NCBI GenBank assembly: GCA_026225295.1
Contig: JAMFSN010000178.1
Location: 1 to 38,897 of the forward strand
DNA: 38,897 nt
Reading direction: 5' to 3'
DNA from: Frankia alni
Lineage (GTDB): Bacteria; Actinomycetota; Actinomycetes; Frankiales; Frankiaceae
Position 1 is the first letter of the stretch. Every line of letters begins with the position of its first letter. The notes beneath the pieces were generated by a model. The model was given only the letters and a program-made list of their open reading frames with translations, made no database searches and was not told the DNA's origin. The position numbers were made by a program, and so were the translations under genes. Shown here in pieces: positions 1-8,308 of the stretch.

Positions 1-96
1 AGGGACCGCGTGCGTACGGCGGTGGCCGGCCGGACTCCGGGGCGGTAGGTAATTTCTGTGAGGATGATTGCTCAAGGCGGCTGGAGGAGCGGCGGG

Positions 97-528
97 ATGA
101 GGCTCGAACCCGCCGACGGGGGCATGTTCCGGGAACGGGCCGGATGGCGCTATCCGCCGCCGTATGACTTTTACAACGACGACGGCCAGCCGGTGAAGAA
201 CCCCGAGCGGTTCCTGGCCGTCCGGGACGACGACGGCTCGCTGCTCGGCTTCTACTACTTCGAGCACGGCGAGGACGCATTCGTTTTCGGGCTCGGCCTT
301 CGCCCGGATCTCACCGGACGGCGGTTCGGCGAGTCCTTCGTACGCGTCGGGCTCGACCATCTTCAGACTCGCTACTCACCCCGGCGGGTCGTACTCGACG
401 TCGCCGCGTTCAACCAGCGCGCGATCCGCCTCTACCGCCGGGCCGGATTCGTCGAGACCGGACGCCACACCGAGACCTTCGACGGTCACGGCGCGATGGA
501 GTTCATCGACCTGGAACTTCACCCTTGA
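97..528 (+). CDS. GNAT-family N-acetyltransferase
   Basis: A small acetyltransferase of the GCN5-related family, which moves the acetyl group of acetyl-CoA to an amine; the substrate is not predictable. The N-terminal block GWRYPPPYDFY is typical of a GNAT subgroup. The middle holds the acetyl-CoA strand-loop region (FGLGLRPDLTGRRFG), and the C-terminal part has the common GNAT ending in which Asn and Tyr flank a helix (FNQRAIRLYRRAGFVETGRH). I start it at the ATG at 97 because a GGAGG lies nine bases upstream; the frame stays open to a GTG at 58. It is 143 residues, usual for the family. It converges on the next gene with only five bases between stop codons, and it shows no obvious link to the sulfur operon. 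Confidence 0.85.
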   Translation: MRLEPADGGMFRERAGWRYPPPYDFYNDDGQPVKNPERFLAVRDDDGSLLGFYYFEHGEDAFVFGLGLRPDLTGRRFGESFVRVGLDHLQTRYSPRRVVLDVAAFNQRAIRLYRRAGFVETGRHTETFDGHGAMEFIDLELHP

Positions 529-533
529 CTTCG

Positions 534-1031
534 CTACGCGGCGCTCACCAGGGCCGCCCGCAGCTGGACCCGGGCCAGCTCCAGCCACGACGTGAGGGCC
601 TCGGATTCGGCGTAGTCGGACTCGGGCAGGAACAGCCCGCGGGTGGGACTCGACGCGCCCAACTCGGCCAGTACCGGCTTGAGGAACGCCTCGGGAGCCA
701 GCGCATGGCGCCCATCGCCGCCGAGCATCAAGGCCACGGCGGTGGTCCCGGCCAGCGATCCGGCGCCGAAGCGGTCCAGGAACAGCTTCAACAGACCGGT
801 ATAGGTGGCCTTGTAGGTGGGACTGGCCACGATCAGCAGGTCGGCGGCCTGGACCTCGGCGACCGCCCGGGCCACGGCCGGGTCCTTCCAGTCCAACAGC
901 GCCGCACCGAAATCGACCAGATCGAACACCTCGTCCGGCGCGCGGCCGGTGAGCTTCTCCACCACCAGGTGGGCGGCGTGGAAGGTGCGCGAGCGCGGCC
1001 TGGGGTTGCCGACGACGATCACGGTGCTCAC
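534..1031 (-). CDS. NAD(P)H-dependent FMN reductase (SsuE/MsuE-like)
   Basis: A flavodoxin-like NADPH-dependent FMN reductase that would supply reduced FMN to the monooxygenases of the same operon. The FMN phosphate loop is visible near residues 8-16 (GNPRPRSRT), and the flavin/dimer segment SPTYKATYTG is at about 70-79, as in SsuE, MsuE and related reductases of sulfonate systems. Its 165 residues are slightly short of typical SsuE. It is the last gene of the minus-strand block and begins 40 bases after the preceding flavin reductase. Because two-component luciferase-type monooxygenases need a separate reductase, its place in the operon supports that role. The partner enzyme cannot be told from sequence. 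Confidence 0.85.
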   Translation of the reverse strand: MSTVIVVGNPRPRSRTFHAAHLVVEKLTGRAPDEVFDLVDFGAALLDWKDPAVARAVAEVQAADLLIVASPTYKATYTGLLKLFLDRFGAGSLAGTTAVALMLGGDGRHALAPEAFLKPVLAELGASSPTRGLFLPESDYAESEALTSWLELARVQLRAALVSAA

Positions 1032-1071
1032 GGGTCTGCTCTCTGATCGGGGTCGGCTGGCGCGGCGACCG

Positions 1072-1563
1072 TCACGGTTCCAGCCGCCGGAACTGGCTGG
1101 CGTGGAACACCAGCGGGTTGATGTCGTGGTCGGCGTCCAGGTCGCGGACCCGCAACACGACGATGTCGTGGTCTCCGGCCCGCACCTGCTGCTCGATGCT
1201 CGTCTCCAGCCACCCGCTGGCGCCGTCCAGGAGCACCGCGCCGTCGGCGGTCGGCCGCCACGAGAGCTCGGCGAACCGGTCGGCCCGGCGGGCCGCGAGC
1301 TGCCGGCCCGCGCGCTCCTGGGCGGCGCTCAGGATGCTGACGCCGAGCCGGGGGACCGCCCGCAGCAGCGGCCAGGTGGTGGAGCTGCGGGCTATACACA
1401 AGGACACCAGCGGCGGGTCCAGGGATACGGAAGTGAACGAGCTGGCCGCGATACCGACCGGCGCCCCGTCCACGAGCGCGGCGACGGCGGCGACGCCGGA
1501 GGGGAACGCGCCGAAAACGTGCCGCAGCCGCCGCTCGTCAAGGACCGGGATTGTGGTGGTCAT
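1072..1563 (-). CDS. Flavin reductase, HpaC/NtaB-like
   Basis: A flavin reductase of the FMN-binding split-barrel type (HpaC, NtaB and DszD-like reductases), using NAD(P)H to reduce free flavin. The family core lies at residues 37-57: GIAASSFTSVSLDPPLVSLC, where Ala-Ser-Ser-Phe and Asp-Pro-Pro contact FMN. The C-terminal segment ends in a strand seen in the family (VFHASQFRRLEP). I choose the ATG at 1563 because an AGGAG stands six bases before it; starts two and ten codons further upstream would overlap or precede that site. The product is 163 residues. With the neighbouring SsuE-like protein it gives this operon two unrelated flavin reductases, possibly serving different oxygenases. Confidence 0.88.
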   Translation of the reverse strand: MTTTIPVLDERRLRHVFGAFPSGVAAVAALVDGAPVGIAASSFTSVSLDPPLVSLCIARSSTTWPLLRAVPRLGVSILSAAQERAGRQLAARRADRFAELSWRPTADGAVLLDGASGWLETSIEQQVRAGDHDIVVLRVRDLDADHDINPLVFHASQFRRLEP

Positions 1564-1588
1564 CTGCATCTCCTGATCGTCGGGCGTC

Positions 1589-1627
1589 GTCACGGCCGGT
1601 TGTCACGGCCGGTTGTCACGGCCGATC
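1589..1627. repeat. 13-bp tandem repeat, three copies
   Basis: GTCACGGCCGGTT is present at 1589-1601 and 1602-1614, with a diverged third copy at 1615-1627. The third copy runs into a small hairpin (ACGGCCG-ATC-CGGCCGT). It fills the gap between the alpha/beta hydrolase stop and the flavin reductase start. It may be a slippage product; a role as a transcript processing site cannot be judged. Confidence 0.8.
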
Positions 1628-1676
1628 CGGCCGTCACTGGGGATCGCGGCGTCGATGCGCCGTCCCCGGCGGCCGG

Positions 1677-2555
1677 TCACCACGCGCTGGATTCCACCTC
1701 GATGAGCGGCTCCAGGGACGGCTCGTTGCGCAGTGCCTCCAGAAAGGTGACGACCTGGGCGGCGACCGACCGGTGCTGCAGGTCGTTGATGACGTCGTGG
1801 TGGGCGCCGCGCACGACCACCAGCCGAACCCGCCGCAGCGCCTTCGCCGACCGGGTCAACGCCGACCGGTCAGCCAGCGGGTCCGCGTCGCCGACCAGTA
1901 CCAGCCGGGGCAGATCGACCGCGCCGTCATAGGCCTCGTCGAGCAGCTCGCTCGGGACCGGGTCGGACAGCGAGCCGCGCGGCACCGACCGGTCGTTGCT
2001 GAGCACGCCGCGGTGGACGGTGCAGTGGGTGCGGGCGTCGAGTTCCTCGTCCCAGCCGCCGACCGGATGCGCGCCGTAACCCGGCAGCGCCGCCAGCACG
2101 AGCGCCTGCGGCCACCAGCCGACGCCCGGGGTCGCCGACCGGGCCACCCGGACCGCCAGCGCGGCGATCGCGGCGGCTCCGGTGTCCGAACCGACCAGCA
2201 CGAGCGGCCGCGCGGGCCCGTCGGCGCCGAGGCCCGCGACCGCATCAGTCAGCTGCCCGGCGAACCGGTCCAGCGTGCCGGGCAGGTCGGCCCCGTCGAT
2301 GACGGGCGCGGACAGCACCCGTACCCGGTAGGAGTCGGCGGCCAGCCGCCGGCCGAAGCGCCGGTAGGTGGCCGGGCTCTCACCGCGACCGGGTACGACC
2401 AGGACCGTGCCCCGGGTCCGCAGCCCGTCGGGCCCGGTGAAATCCAGGTCGGTGGGGACGTCCAGGTCGGTAGGGACGTCCAGGTCGGTAGGGACGTCCA
2501 GGTCGCTGGGGACGTCCAGGTCGGTAGGGACGTCCAGGTCGGTGGTCTCGCTCAC
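1677..2555 (-). CDS. Alpha/beta hydrolase with Asp at the nucleophile elbow
   Basis: An alpha/beta-fold hydrolase of 292 residues. After a repetitive N-terminus the fold begins near residue 48 (TRGTVLVVPGRGESP, with a Pro-Gly oxyanion loop). The nucleophile elbow reads LVGSDTGAA at about 120-128; aligned with the usual Gly-x-Ser-x-Gly this puts Asp124, not Ser, at the nucleophile position, as in haloalkane dehalogenases and epoxide hydrolases. A candidate acid is in VGDADPLAD (about 221-229) and the His in RGAHHD (about 249-254). The GTG start at 2555 lies one base after the stop of the upstream monooxygenase, suggesting coupled translation. Residues 4-38 are six copies of Asp-Leu-Asp-Val-Pro-Thr/Ser, encoded by an 18-bp tandem repeat. 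Its substrate is probably a product of the neighbouring monooxygenases, which is inference. Confidence 0.8.
   Translation of the reverse strand: MSETTDLDVPTDLDVPSDLDVPTDLDVPTDLDVPTDLDFTGPDGLRTRGTVLVVPGRGESPATYRRFGRRLAADSYRVRVLSAPVIDGADLPGTLDRFAGQLTDAVAGLGADGPARPLVLVGSDTGAAAIAALAVRVARSATPGVGWWPQALVLAALPGYGAHPVGGWDEELDARTHCTVHRGVLSNDRSVPRGSLSDPVPSELLDEAYDGAVDLPRLVLVGDADPLADRSALTRSAKALRRVRLVVVRGAHHDVINDLQHRSVAAQVVTFLEALRNEPSLEPLIEVESSAW
2443..2547. repeat. 18-bp in-frame tandem repeat, about six copies
   Basis: The unit TCCAGGTCGGTAGGGACG (plus-strand reading) is repeated at 2443, 2461, 2479, 2497 and 2515, with a partial sixth copy at 2533-2547. Copies differ at one to three bases. Being a multiple of three, it adds Asp-Leu-Asp-Val-Pro-Thr units to the N-terminus of the hydrolase without breaking the frame. 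Copy number is likely to vary between strains. Confidence 0.95.
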
Positions 2556-2556
2556 G

Positions 2557-3627
2557 TCAGACTCCAGCCAGTTCGGCCGGGCCGGTGGGCCCGGCGCCGG
2601 ATGCGGCAGATACGGCGGGCGCGGGCTGCCAGCCCAGGGCCGGGGCGACCTCGGTGGCGATGAGTTCCAGCGCCCGGATCGCCGCGTCGTGGTCGGGTAC
2701 ACCCGGGTTGAACTGGGTGATCAGATCGGTGGCGACCGGCAGCACCTTCTCCGCCCGCAACCCCGCGATCACCTCGTCGGGGTGGCCGTAGAAAGCGTGG
2801 AAACGCCGCAGGTATCCCTCGAGCGTCAGCCCGGCCGGGAACGCGCCGCGCTCGACCATCGCGCGGCTGGACTGCAGCACCCCGGCCTCGATCTGTTCCA
2901 CCGCCCGGCGCTTGTCGGCCGCCGGGAAGACGAGCCGGGACAGCCCGATCCGGGGTGCGCGCGGCCGGCTCCAGGTGGCCAGGAACTCGTCGGCCCAGGG
3001 CCGCTGGACCTCGTCGGTCGGCTCGTCGTAGCCGTAGGTGGCCCGGTTGAGCAGCAGGTTCGAGCCGCCGGTGGCCGCGTAGGCCGCGCCTGGCCGGCTG
3101 AACACGCCCTGCCAGATCCGGTCGGTGAAGTCGGCGGCCGGGGGCAGGATCCGGAAGCCGGGCGTGCCGACCTCCTCGTTGGCCAACGCCTTGCGCAGCA
3201 CGGCCAGCCCTTCGCTGGTCAGCTCCCGCTTACGCTCCGCGTCGCGGCCGAACGCGGCGTACTCAAGCGCGCTGAACCCGCTGCCGACCCCGATCTCAAC
3301 GCGGCCGCCGCTGAGGGTGTCGACGACCGAGACGTCCTCGGCCAGCCGCACCGGATGTTCCAGCGGCAGGATGGTGATCGCGGTCGCGAGTCGGATCCGC
3401 CTGGTCCGCGCGGCGGCGTGGGCGAGGAACGTCCACGGCGACGGGAGCCCGCCGCCGCCCAGGGAGACGTGGTGCTGGGCCACCCAGCCGACGTCGAAAC
3501 CGAGCTCGTCGGCGACGACGAACAGCTCCTGGGCGTTGCGGTAGGTCGCCGTGAGGTCGTCGCCCCGGCCCTGGACGTGGGTGAGGAATCCGAGCCGGAA
3601 ACGCGGCCGGCCAGCGGGTGACGTCAT
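2557..3627 (-). CDS. LLM-class flavin-dependent oxidoreductase (luciferase-like)
   Basis: A bacterial-luciferase-like flavin monooxygenase, 356 residues, a TIM barrel using reduced FMN delivered by a reductase. Family blocks are visible: RLGFLTHVQG at the N-terminus, ADELGFDVGWVAQHH near 40-53, TRRIRLATAITILPLEHPVRLAED near 75-98 and TLSGGRVEIGVGSGF near 104-118. It belongs to a different branch from the three NtaA/DszA-like enzymes in this block and resembles putative FMN-dependent monooxygenases found with them in sulfur-scavenging clusters. I use the ATG at 3627, six bases after GGGAG; the frame remains open to 3651. Its stop lies one base from the GTG of the hydrolase, so the two are probably translated as a unit. 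Confidence 0.88.
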   Translation of the reverse strand: MTSPAGRPRFRLGFLTHVQGRGDDLTATYRNAQELFVVADELGFDVGWVAQHHVSLGGGGLPSPWTFLAHAAARTRRIRLATAITILPLEHPVRLAEDVSVVDTLSGGRVEIGVGSGFSALEYAAFGRDAERKRELTSEGLAVLRKALANEEVGTPGFRILPPAADFTDRIWQGVFSRPGAAYAATGGSNLLLNRATYGYDEPTDEVQRPWADEFLATWSRPRAPRIGLSRLVFPAADKRRAVEQIEAGVLQSSRAMVERGAFPAGLTLEGYLRRFHAFYGHPDEVIAGLRAEKVLPVATDLITQFNPGVPDHDAAIRALELIATEVAPALGWQPAPAVSAASGAGPTGPAELAGV

Positions 3628-3652
3628 GTGGATCTCCCTTCCGGGCCGCACA

Positions 3653-4963
3653 TCAGGCGACGCCCAGGTTCTCGCGGAATGTGTCGTACTCGTAATCGGT
3701 CCGGAACCGCCCGCGCTTCTGCAGCTCGACGACGACGCCGTCGATGAAACGTTCGAGGCCTTCGGTCTGAACGTCGATATTGATGTTGAAGCCGTCGGAA
3801 GCGCCGTCGTCGACCCATTCGATGATGTTGTCGGCGATCTGTTCCGGGGTGCCGATCAGGATGCGATGGCCACCGCTGAGATTGTTGAACAACAGCTGGC
3901 GCACGGTCAGCCGACGGTCGCGGGCCTCCGTGACGATCTGCTCGCGGTGGCGGGCCAGCACCGAGGAGCCGGGCCCGTCCGCGAGCTTGCCGTAAGGCAG
4001 TTCAGCGTCCAGTTCGAGTTCCGCCGGGGCGATGCCCAGGCGCTCGGCCAGCTGGTCGAGCAGGTAGTCGGCGTCGAGCTGAGCGTCGAGCGCGTCCTTG
4101 CGCTGCCGGGCCTCGGCCTCGGTCGACCCGACGATCACCCACAGGCCGGGGAGCACGACCAGCTTGTCGGGGTCGCGGCCGTAGGAGGCGGCCAGCCCCT
4201 TCACCTGGGTCGAGAAACGCCGGGCCAGATCCTTCGTACGTTGCCCGGTGAACAACGCGTCGGCCCACCGCGCGCCGAATGCGCGGCTGTGACCCGACGC
4301 GCCGGCCTGGAACAGCACCGGCCGTCCCGCGTAGCCCCCGGGGAGCGGGAGCACCGAATGGGTGGAGTAGAACTCGCCGTCGTATTCGACGGGGTTCGTT
4401 TTTGCCTTGTCGATAAAGAGGTCAGCCGGTTTGTCGTTCACGATCGCGGTCGGCGGCAACGACTCCCACAGCCGGGTCACGATCGTGACGAACTCCTCGG
4501 CCTTGCGGTAACGCGGGTCGTGGTCGAGCGTCCCCGACAGCCCGAGGGCCTCGAGGGTGGGCGGATTCTGGCTGGTGATGATGTTCCACGCGGCGCGCCC
4601 GTGGCTGACGTGATCGAGGCTGGCGAGCTGGCGGGCGACGCCGAACGGGTGTCCGTAGATCGCGTGGACGGTCGACACCAGCCCGATGCGGTCGGTGTCC
4701 CGGGCGATCGCGGCCAGCAGGACGGTCGGGTCGAGCCCCCGCCAGGGGCGACGGACGGATTCCGCGCCCAGCGAGCCGAGCGAGTCGGCGAGGAAGATCG
4801 CGTCGAATTTGCCCTGCTCGGCGAGCTTGGCGATGGAGATGTAGTAGTCGACGTCCGTGACGAGGCCCGCGGTGTCCTCGAGTGTCTTCCAGGCCGCGTC
4901 GTGGCGGCCGGCGGTCTGCAGATTGAGGTTCAGGCGGATCTGCCTGGGCCGGTCAGGTGACAT
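3653..4963 (-). CDS. NtaA/SnaA/DszA-family flavin monooxygenase
   Basis: A two-component flavin monooxygenase of the family that includes DszA (dibenzothiophene sulfone), NtaA (nitrilotriacetate), SnaA and the Bacillus S-alkylcysteine enzyme CmoJ. It is 436 residues, normal for the family. Characteristic blocks are YYISIAKLAEQGKFDAIFLADS (about 40-61), RIGLVSTVHAIYGHPFGVARQLASLDHVSHGRAAWNIITS (about 92-131), GRPVLFQAGAS, and the C-terminal LQKRGRFRTDYEYDTFRENLG, which is nearly diagnostic. The start at 4963 is chosen because the frame further upstream runs under the FAD monooxygenase; the Shine-Dalgarno there is weak (AGGG, 13 bases away). Substrate unknown. The operon context suggests carbon-sulfur bond cleavage. 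Confidence 0.92.
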   Translation of the reverse strand: MSPDRPRQIRLNLNLQTAGRHDAAWKTLEDTAGLVTDVDYYISIAKLAEQGKFDAIFLADSLGSLGAESVRRPWRGLDPTVLLAAIARDTDRIGLVSTVHAIYGHPFGVARQLASLDHVSHGRAAWNIITSQNPPTLEALGLSGTLDHDPRYRKAEEFVTIVTRLWESLPPTAIVNDKPADLFIDKAKTNPVEYDGEFYSTHSVLPLPGGYAGRPVLFQAGASGHSRAFGARWADALFTGQRTKDLARRFSTQVKGLAASYGRDPDKLVVLPGLWVIVGSTEAEARQRKDALDAQLDADYLLDQLAERLGIAPAELELDAELPYGKLADGPGSSVLARHREQIVTEARDRRLTVRQLLFNNLSGGHRILIGTPEQIADNIIEWVDDGASDGFNINIDVQTEGLERFIDGVVVELQKRGRFRTDYEYDTFRENLGVA

Positions 4964-4990
4964 GTCGGGGGTGCCCTGTCGTCGCGGTGG

Positions 4991-5028
4991 GGTGGGATCG
5001 TCGCGGTCGGGTGGGATCGGGGCGGTCG
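4991..5028. repeat. 19-bp direct tandem repeat, two copies
   Basis: GGTGGGATCGTCGCGGTCG at 4991-5009 is followed directly by a copy with two changes at 5010-5028. It sits in the 70-base gap between the FAD monooxygenase stop and the next monooxygenase start. Confidence 0.8.
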
Positions 5029-5033
5029 GGCGC

Positions 5034-6872
5034 TCAGCCGGCGGGTACCGGCACGAGGCCGGCGTCGGCCGGCCGTTCGCGGTCGGCCGTGGTCGGGTCG
5101 GCGATCGACCCGGTCGACCCCGCCCCGCTCGGCGCGGTCCCGTCGGCCGGCGGCCCGCCGAGGACGAGGTCGAGCACCGCGGCCGCCCCGCCGGCCGGCA
5201 GCCGGGCGCCGCGCCAGGCGACGTGCTGGTCGGGCCGCACCAGCGCGTTGTCCGCGCCGTACAGCTCCCCGACGGCCGGGTCGGTGAGGTGGATGACCGT
5301 GAACGGCAGCGCCCGGGCGGCGGCCTCGGCGGCGAACGCCTGCTCCACGCTCCGGTCGCCGGTGAACACCAGCAGCGCGAAACCCGTGCCGATCCGGTCG
5401 TAGAGCGTGCCGCCCCACGGGTCGACGTAGCCGTCGGGGGCCCGGTGCCCAGGGCGCGGGTCGGCCTCGTAACGCTCCGGCGACCAGGGCGTCTCCTGCG
5501 CCAGCTGGTCCGGTTCATACCAGATCACGCCCGAGGCGTCGTAGCGCTCGTCGAACACCACCCCGGCCGCCTCACCGCGCTCGGCGGTGATGAGAGTGCC
5601 GATCTCGGTGCGCCGGCGCCCGGCGTCGGGGCTCAGGTCGTCGTCGTCGGGCACGCCGATCCCGCGGATGGCCTCCAGCGTCTCCCGGCTGCGCCGGGAG
5701 CGCTCCAGGGCGTGGTCGGCGACACGCCAGTTGTGCCGGCGCCGCTCCTGGTCGTAGGAGTCCAGCAGCGTCTCCGGGGCGTGGCCGGCCAACACGGCGG
5801 CGAGTTTCCAGCCGAGGTTGGCCACGTCGCCGAAACCCTCGCCGAGGTTGCCGCCCGGGGTGCGGACGTGCGCCGCGTCGCCGGCCAGCACCACCCGACC
5901 GCGGCGGAACGTCTCGGCGACCCGGCTGGCCCGGTAGAAGGTGGTGGCCGACACCAGCTCGAGGCCCAGGTCGAAGCCGAACGCCGCCCGCGCGGTGGCC
6001 AGCAGCTCCGCCTCGGTCGGCTCGTAGTCGAGCGGGAACGGCTCGCTGTAGACCCGCCACTCGCGGGTGCTGACCGCCGCGAGGAAGCCGGCCGCCTGCT
6101 GGTTGAACACGATGTTGGTGCCGCTCGGCGCGGCCCCGACCTGCTCGGAGATGTCCCCGGTCCGCACGATCAGGCGCAGCTGCTTCTGCCGTGCGTACTC
6201 ACCTTCGCGGGCGATGCCGGCCCGGGCCCGCACGGTGCTCGGGCCGCCGTCGGCACCGATCACGTACCGCGACCGGATGGTCCGCCGCTGCCCGGTATCC
6301 GGGTCGACGACCTCGGTGGTGATCCCGTCGGTGGTCTCGGCCAGGGCCTCGACCCGCCACCCGCCGGCGACGGTGACGCCGTGCAGCTCCAGATGATGCA
6401 GGAACGCCTGTTGCAACGCGGTCTGCGGGCGGCGGATCGGGTCGGCCAGCGAATGGCCCCCGCGGCCGGGGTCGGTGAACCCGCGCCGCGCGGTCGGCAC
6501 GAGTTCGTGGCCGACCAGGGACGTGAGGAGCCGGATCCCCTGGTTCCACTCGGGCGGGAACGTCCACTCGTCCCGGATCCGCTGGAGCAGCCCCCAGCGG
6601 CGGAAATGCTCGACCACCCGGGGCGTGTGGCCCATCGCGCCGGCCCGCACGAGCGTCGCGGCCCGCCGGGCGTCGACCACCGCGACGTCGACGCCCCGGC
6701 CGGTGAGATCCACGGCGGCCGACAGGCCGACCGGACCGGCCCCGACAACGAGCACGTCCACCTCGTCCGGCGGCGTCCCGGCGGGAAAGTGCACGATGTG
6801 CACGTCGCGGTCGCCGGTAACAGAAAGTTGGTTTTCGGACAACAGGTTCTCGGACAGCTGGTTCTCGGGCAT
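5034..6872 (-). CDS. Group A FAD-dependent aromatic hydroxylase (PheA/TfdB/MhpA type)
   Basis: A single-component flavoprotein hydroxylase that uses NAD(P)H and oxygen, usually to hydroxylate an aromatic ring. The three family motifs are clear: the Rossmann GAGPVGLSAA at about 44-53, the conserved GADGGPSTVR at about 206-215, and GDAAHVRTPGGNLGEGFGDVANLGWKL at about 331-357. The C-terminal third (about 480-600) looks like the thioredoxin-like domain found in phenol-hydroxylase relatives. It has 612 residues. GAGGAGG lies six bases before the ATG. The N-terminus contains a duplicated NQLSEN-like unit, another short tandem duplication. It is embedded between two NtaA/DszA-like monooxygenase genes, which suggests that the imported substrate is aromatic or becomes a phenol-like intermediate; that is inference. 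Confidence 0.92.
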   Translation of the reverse strand: MPENQLSENLLSENQLSVTGDRDVHIVHFPAGTPPDEVDVLVVGAGPVGLSAAVDLTGRGVDVAVVDARRAATLVRAGAMGHTPRVVEHFRRWGLLQRIRDEWTFPPEWNQGIRLLTSLVGHELVPTARRGFTDPGRGGHSLADPIRRPQTALQQAFLHHLELHGVTVAGGWRVEALAETTDGITTEVVDPDTGQRRTIRSRYVIGADGGPSTVRARAGIAREGEYARQKQLRLIVRTGDISEQVGAAPSGTNIVFNQQAAGFLAAVSTREWRVYSEPFPLDYEPTEAELLATARAAFGFDLGLELVSATTFYRASRVAETFRRGRVVLAGDAAHVRTPGGNLGEGFGDVANLGWKLAAVLAGHAPETLLDSYDQERRRHNWRVADHALERSRRSRETLEAIRGIGVPDDDDLSPDAGRRRTEIGTLITAERGEAAGVVFDERYDASGVIWYEPDQLAQETPWSPERYEADPRPGHRAPDGYVDPWGGTLYDRIGTGFALLVFTGDRSVEQAFAAEAAARALPFTVIHLTDPAVGELYGADNALVRPDQHVAWRGARLPAGGAAAVLDLVLGGPPADGTAPSGAGSTGSIADPTTADRERPADAGLVPVPAG

Positions 6873-6883
6873 GGCGGGCCTCC

Positions 6884-8230
6884 TCAGGCTTCGGCGCTGA
6901 CGAGCCCGCGCTCGAGCGTGTGACGGTTGGCGGGGACCGGCAGCCCGAGGTTGCCGCGCAGGGTGTCGGCCTCGTACCCGGTCCGGAACAAGCCGCGCTT
7001 CTGCAACAGCGGCACGACGTCGGCGACGAACCGCTCCAGGTCCTCAGACGTGCGGAAGCCCAGGTTGAGGCCGTCGAACGCCCGGGCGTCGAACCACTGC
7101 CCGATCGTGGCGGCCACGGTGTCGGGGGCGCCGACGAACGGCGAGGGCTGGTAGTCGGTGAACACCTCCACGGTCTGGCGCAGGGTCAGCCCCTCGGCGC
7201 GGGCGCGGCGCACGATTTCGGTGCCGCGGGTCCGCCCGCCCTTCTCGGCCAGCGCCGCGACGTCCGGGAACGGCGCGTCCAGGTCGTGCTGGCTGAAGTC
7301 GTAGGCCCCGAAGCCGCGGCCCAGGAACGCGAGCTTGCGGTCGAAGTCGTTGTCGGCCTCGAAGACGTCCCGGGACAGCCGCCGGGCCTGCTCGTCGGTG
7401 CCCGCGACGACCGGATTGGCCCCCAGGAAGATCAGGACGTGCTCCGGGTTGCGACCGGCGGCCGCCGTCCGCCGCTTGATGTCCGCGTAGTACGCCTGGG
7501 TCTCGGCCAGCGAGCCGCCCGGCGCGTAGATCCCCTCGGCGACGTGGGCGGCCAGATTGCGACCGTCCTCGGAGACCCCGGCCTGGAAGATCACCGGCTG
7601 GCCCTGCGGCGACCGGGACAGGTTGAGCGGGCCCGCGACCTTGAAATGCTCGCCGACGTGATCGAGAGCGTGCAGCTTGGCCGGGTCCAGGAAGATCCCA
7701 CGCTCCACGTCCGCCGGGAAGGCGTCGTCCTCGTAGGAGTCCCACAGGCCGCGGATCACCGCGACCGCCTCGTGGGCCCGCCCGTAGCGGGTCGCGTAGT
7801 CCAGGTGCTCGTCCAGGCCGTAGTTCCGGCTGGTGCCGGTGTCGAAGCTGGTGACGACGTTCCAGCCGGCCCGGCCACCGCTGATGTGGTCGAGGGAGGC
7901 GAACCGGCGGGCCAGATTGAACGGCGAGTTGTAGGTCGAGCTCAGCGTGCCGACCAGGCCGATGTGGGTGGTGTGCACCGCGACAGCCGACAGCAGGGTC
8001 AGCGGTTCGAGCCGGTTGAGGTAGTGGGCCGGGTAGGTCGCGTTGATGAACTGGCTGTCGACGATGAAGAACGCGTCGAACTTGGCGTGCTCGGCGGCCT
8101 GGGCCTGCGCGATGTACCACCGGATGTCGGTGCTCGCGTTCTTCGGGACCCGCGGGTCCTTCCACAGGCTGTGCTGGCCGGGGCCGCCGACGCCGTAGGC
8201 GCGCAGCGCGAGCCGGATCTTGCGGGTCAT
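6884..8230 (-). CDS. NtaA/SnaA/DszA-family flavin monooxygenase
   Basis: A second DszA-type, FMNH2-dependent monooxygenase, 448 residues. It shows the family blocks: DIRWYIAQAQAAEHAKFDAFFIVDSQF (about 35-61), THIGLVGTLSSTYNSPFNLARRFASLDHISGGRAGWNVVTSFD (about 88-130), GQPVIFQAGVSEDGR, and the C-terminal LLQKRGLFRTGYEADTLRGNLGLPVP. It is closely related to the enzyme at 13646-15082: both begin with a near-identical GVGGPGQH block and both end GNLGLP(V/I)P(A/E)NRH, so they are probably paralogues from a duplication. AAGGA stands five bases before the ATG. It lies between the ABC transporter ATPase and the FAD hydroxylase and is likely translated from the same long transcript. Confidence 0.93.
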   Translation of the reverse strand: MTRKIRLALRAYGVGGPGQHSLWKDPRVPKNASTDIRWYIAQAQAAEHAKFDAFFIVDSQFINATYPAHYLNRLEPLTLLSAVAVHTTHIGLVGTLSSTYNSPFNLARRFASLDHISGGRAGWNVVTSFDTGTSRNYGLDEHLDYATRYGRAHEAVAVIRGLWDSYEDDAFPADVERGIFLDPAKLHALDHVGEHFKVAGPLNLSRSPQGQPVIFQAGVSEDGRNLAAHVAEGIYAPGGSLAETQAYYADIKRRTAAAGRNPEHVLIFLGANPVVAGTDEQARRLSRDVFEADNDFDRKLAFLGRGFGAYDFSQHDLDAPFPDVAALAEKGGRTRGTEIVRRARAEGLTLRQTVEVFTDYQPSPFVGAPDTVAATIGQWFDARAFDGLNLGFRTSEDLERFVADVVPLLQKRGLFRTGYEADTLRGNLGLPVPANRHTLERGLVSAEA

Positions 8231-8308
8231 GAGGTTCCTTTCCGGAGGTCTCTCGCTGGCCGGTCGTCGCTGCCGCCGGGTCTGATGACAGGTGTCCGGT
8301 CGGTGGGG

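Noticed and set aside
1028-1399. Numerous long frames antisense or out of phase to real genes, such as this one.
   Set aside because: Typical of GC-rich DNA; they are Arg/Pro/Ala/Gly-rich, lack domains and overlap genes with clear family motifs.
3653-5518. A 621-codon reading frame that would extend the monooxygenase upstream to 5518.
   Set aside because: The part above 4963 runs under the FAD hydroxylase and is low-complexity Arg/Pro/Thr; family similarity begins just after 4963.
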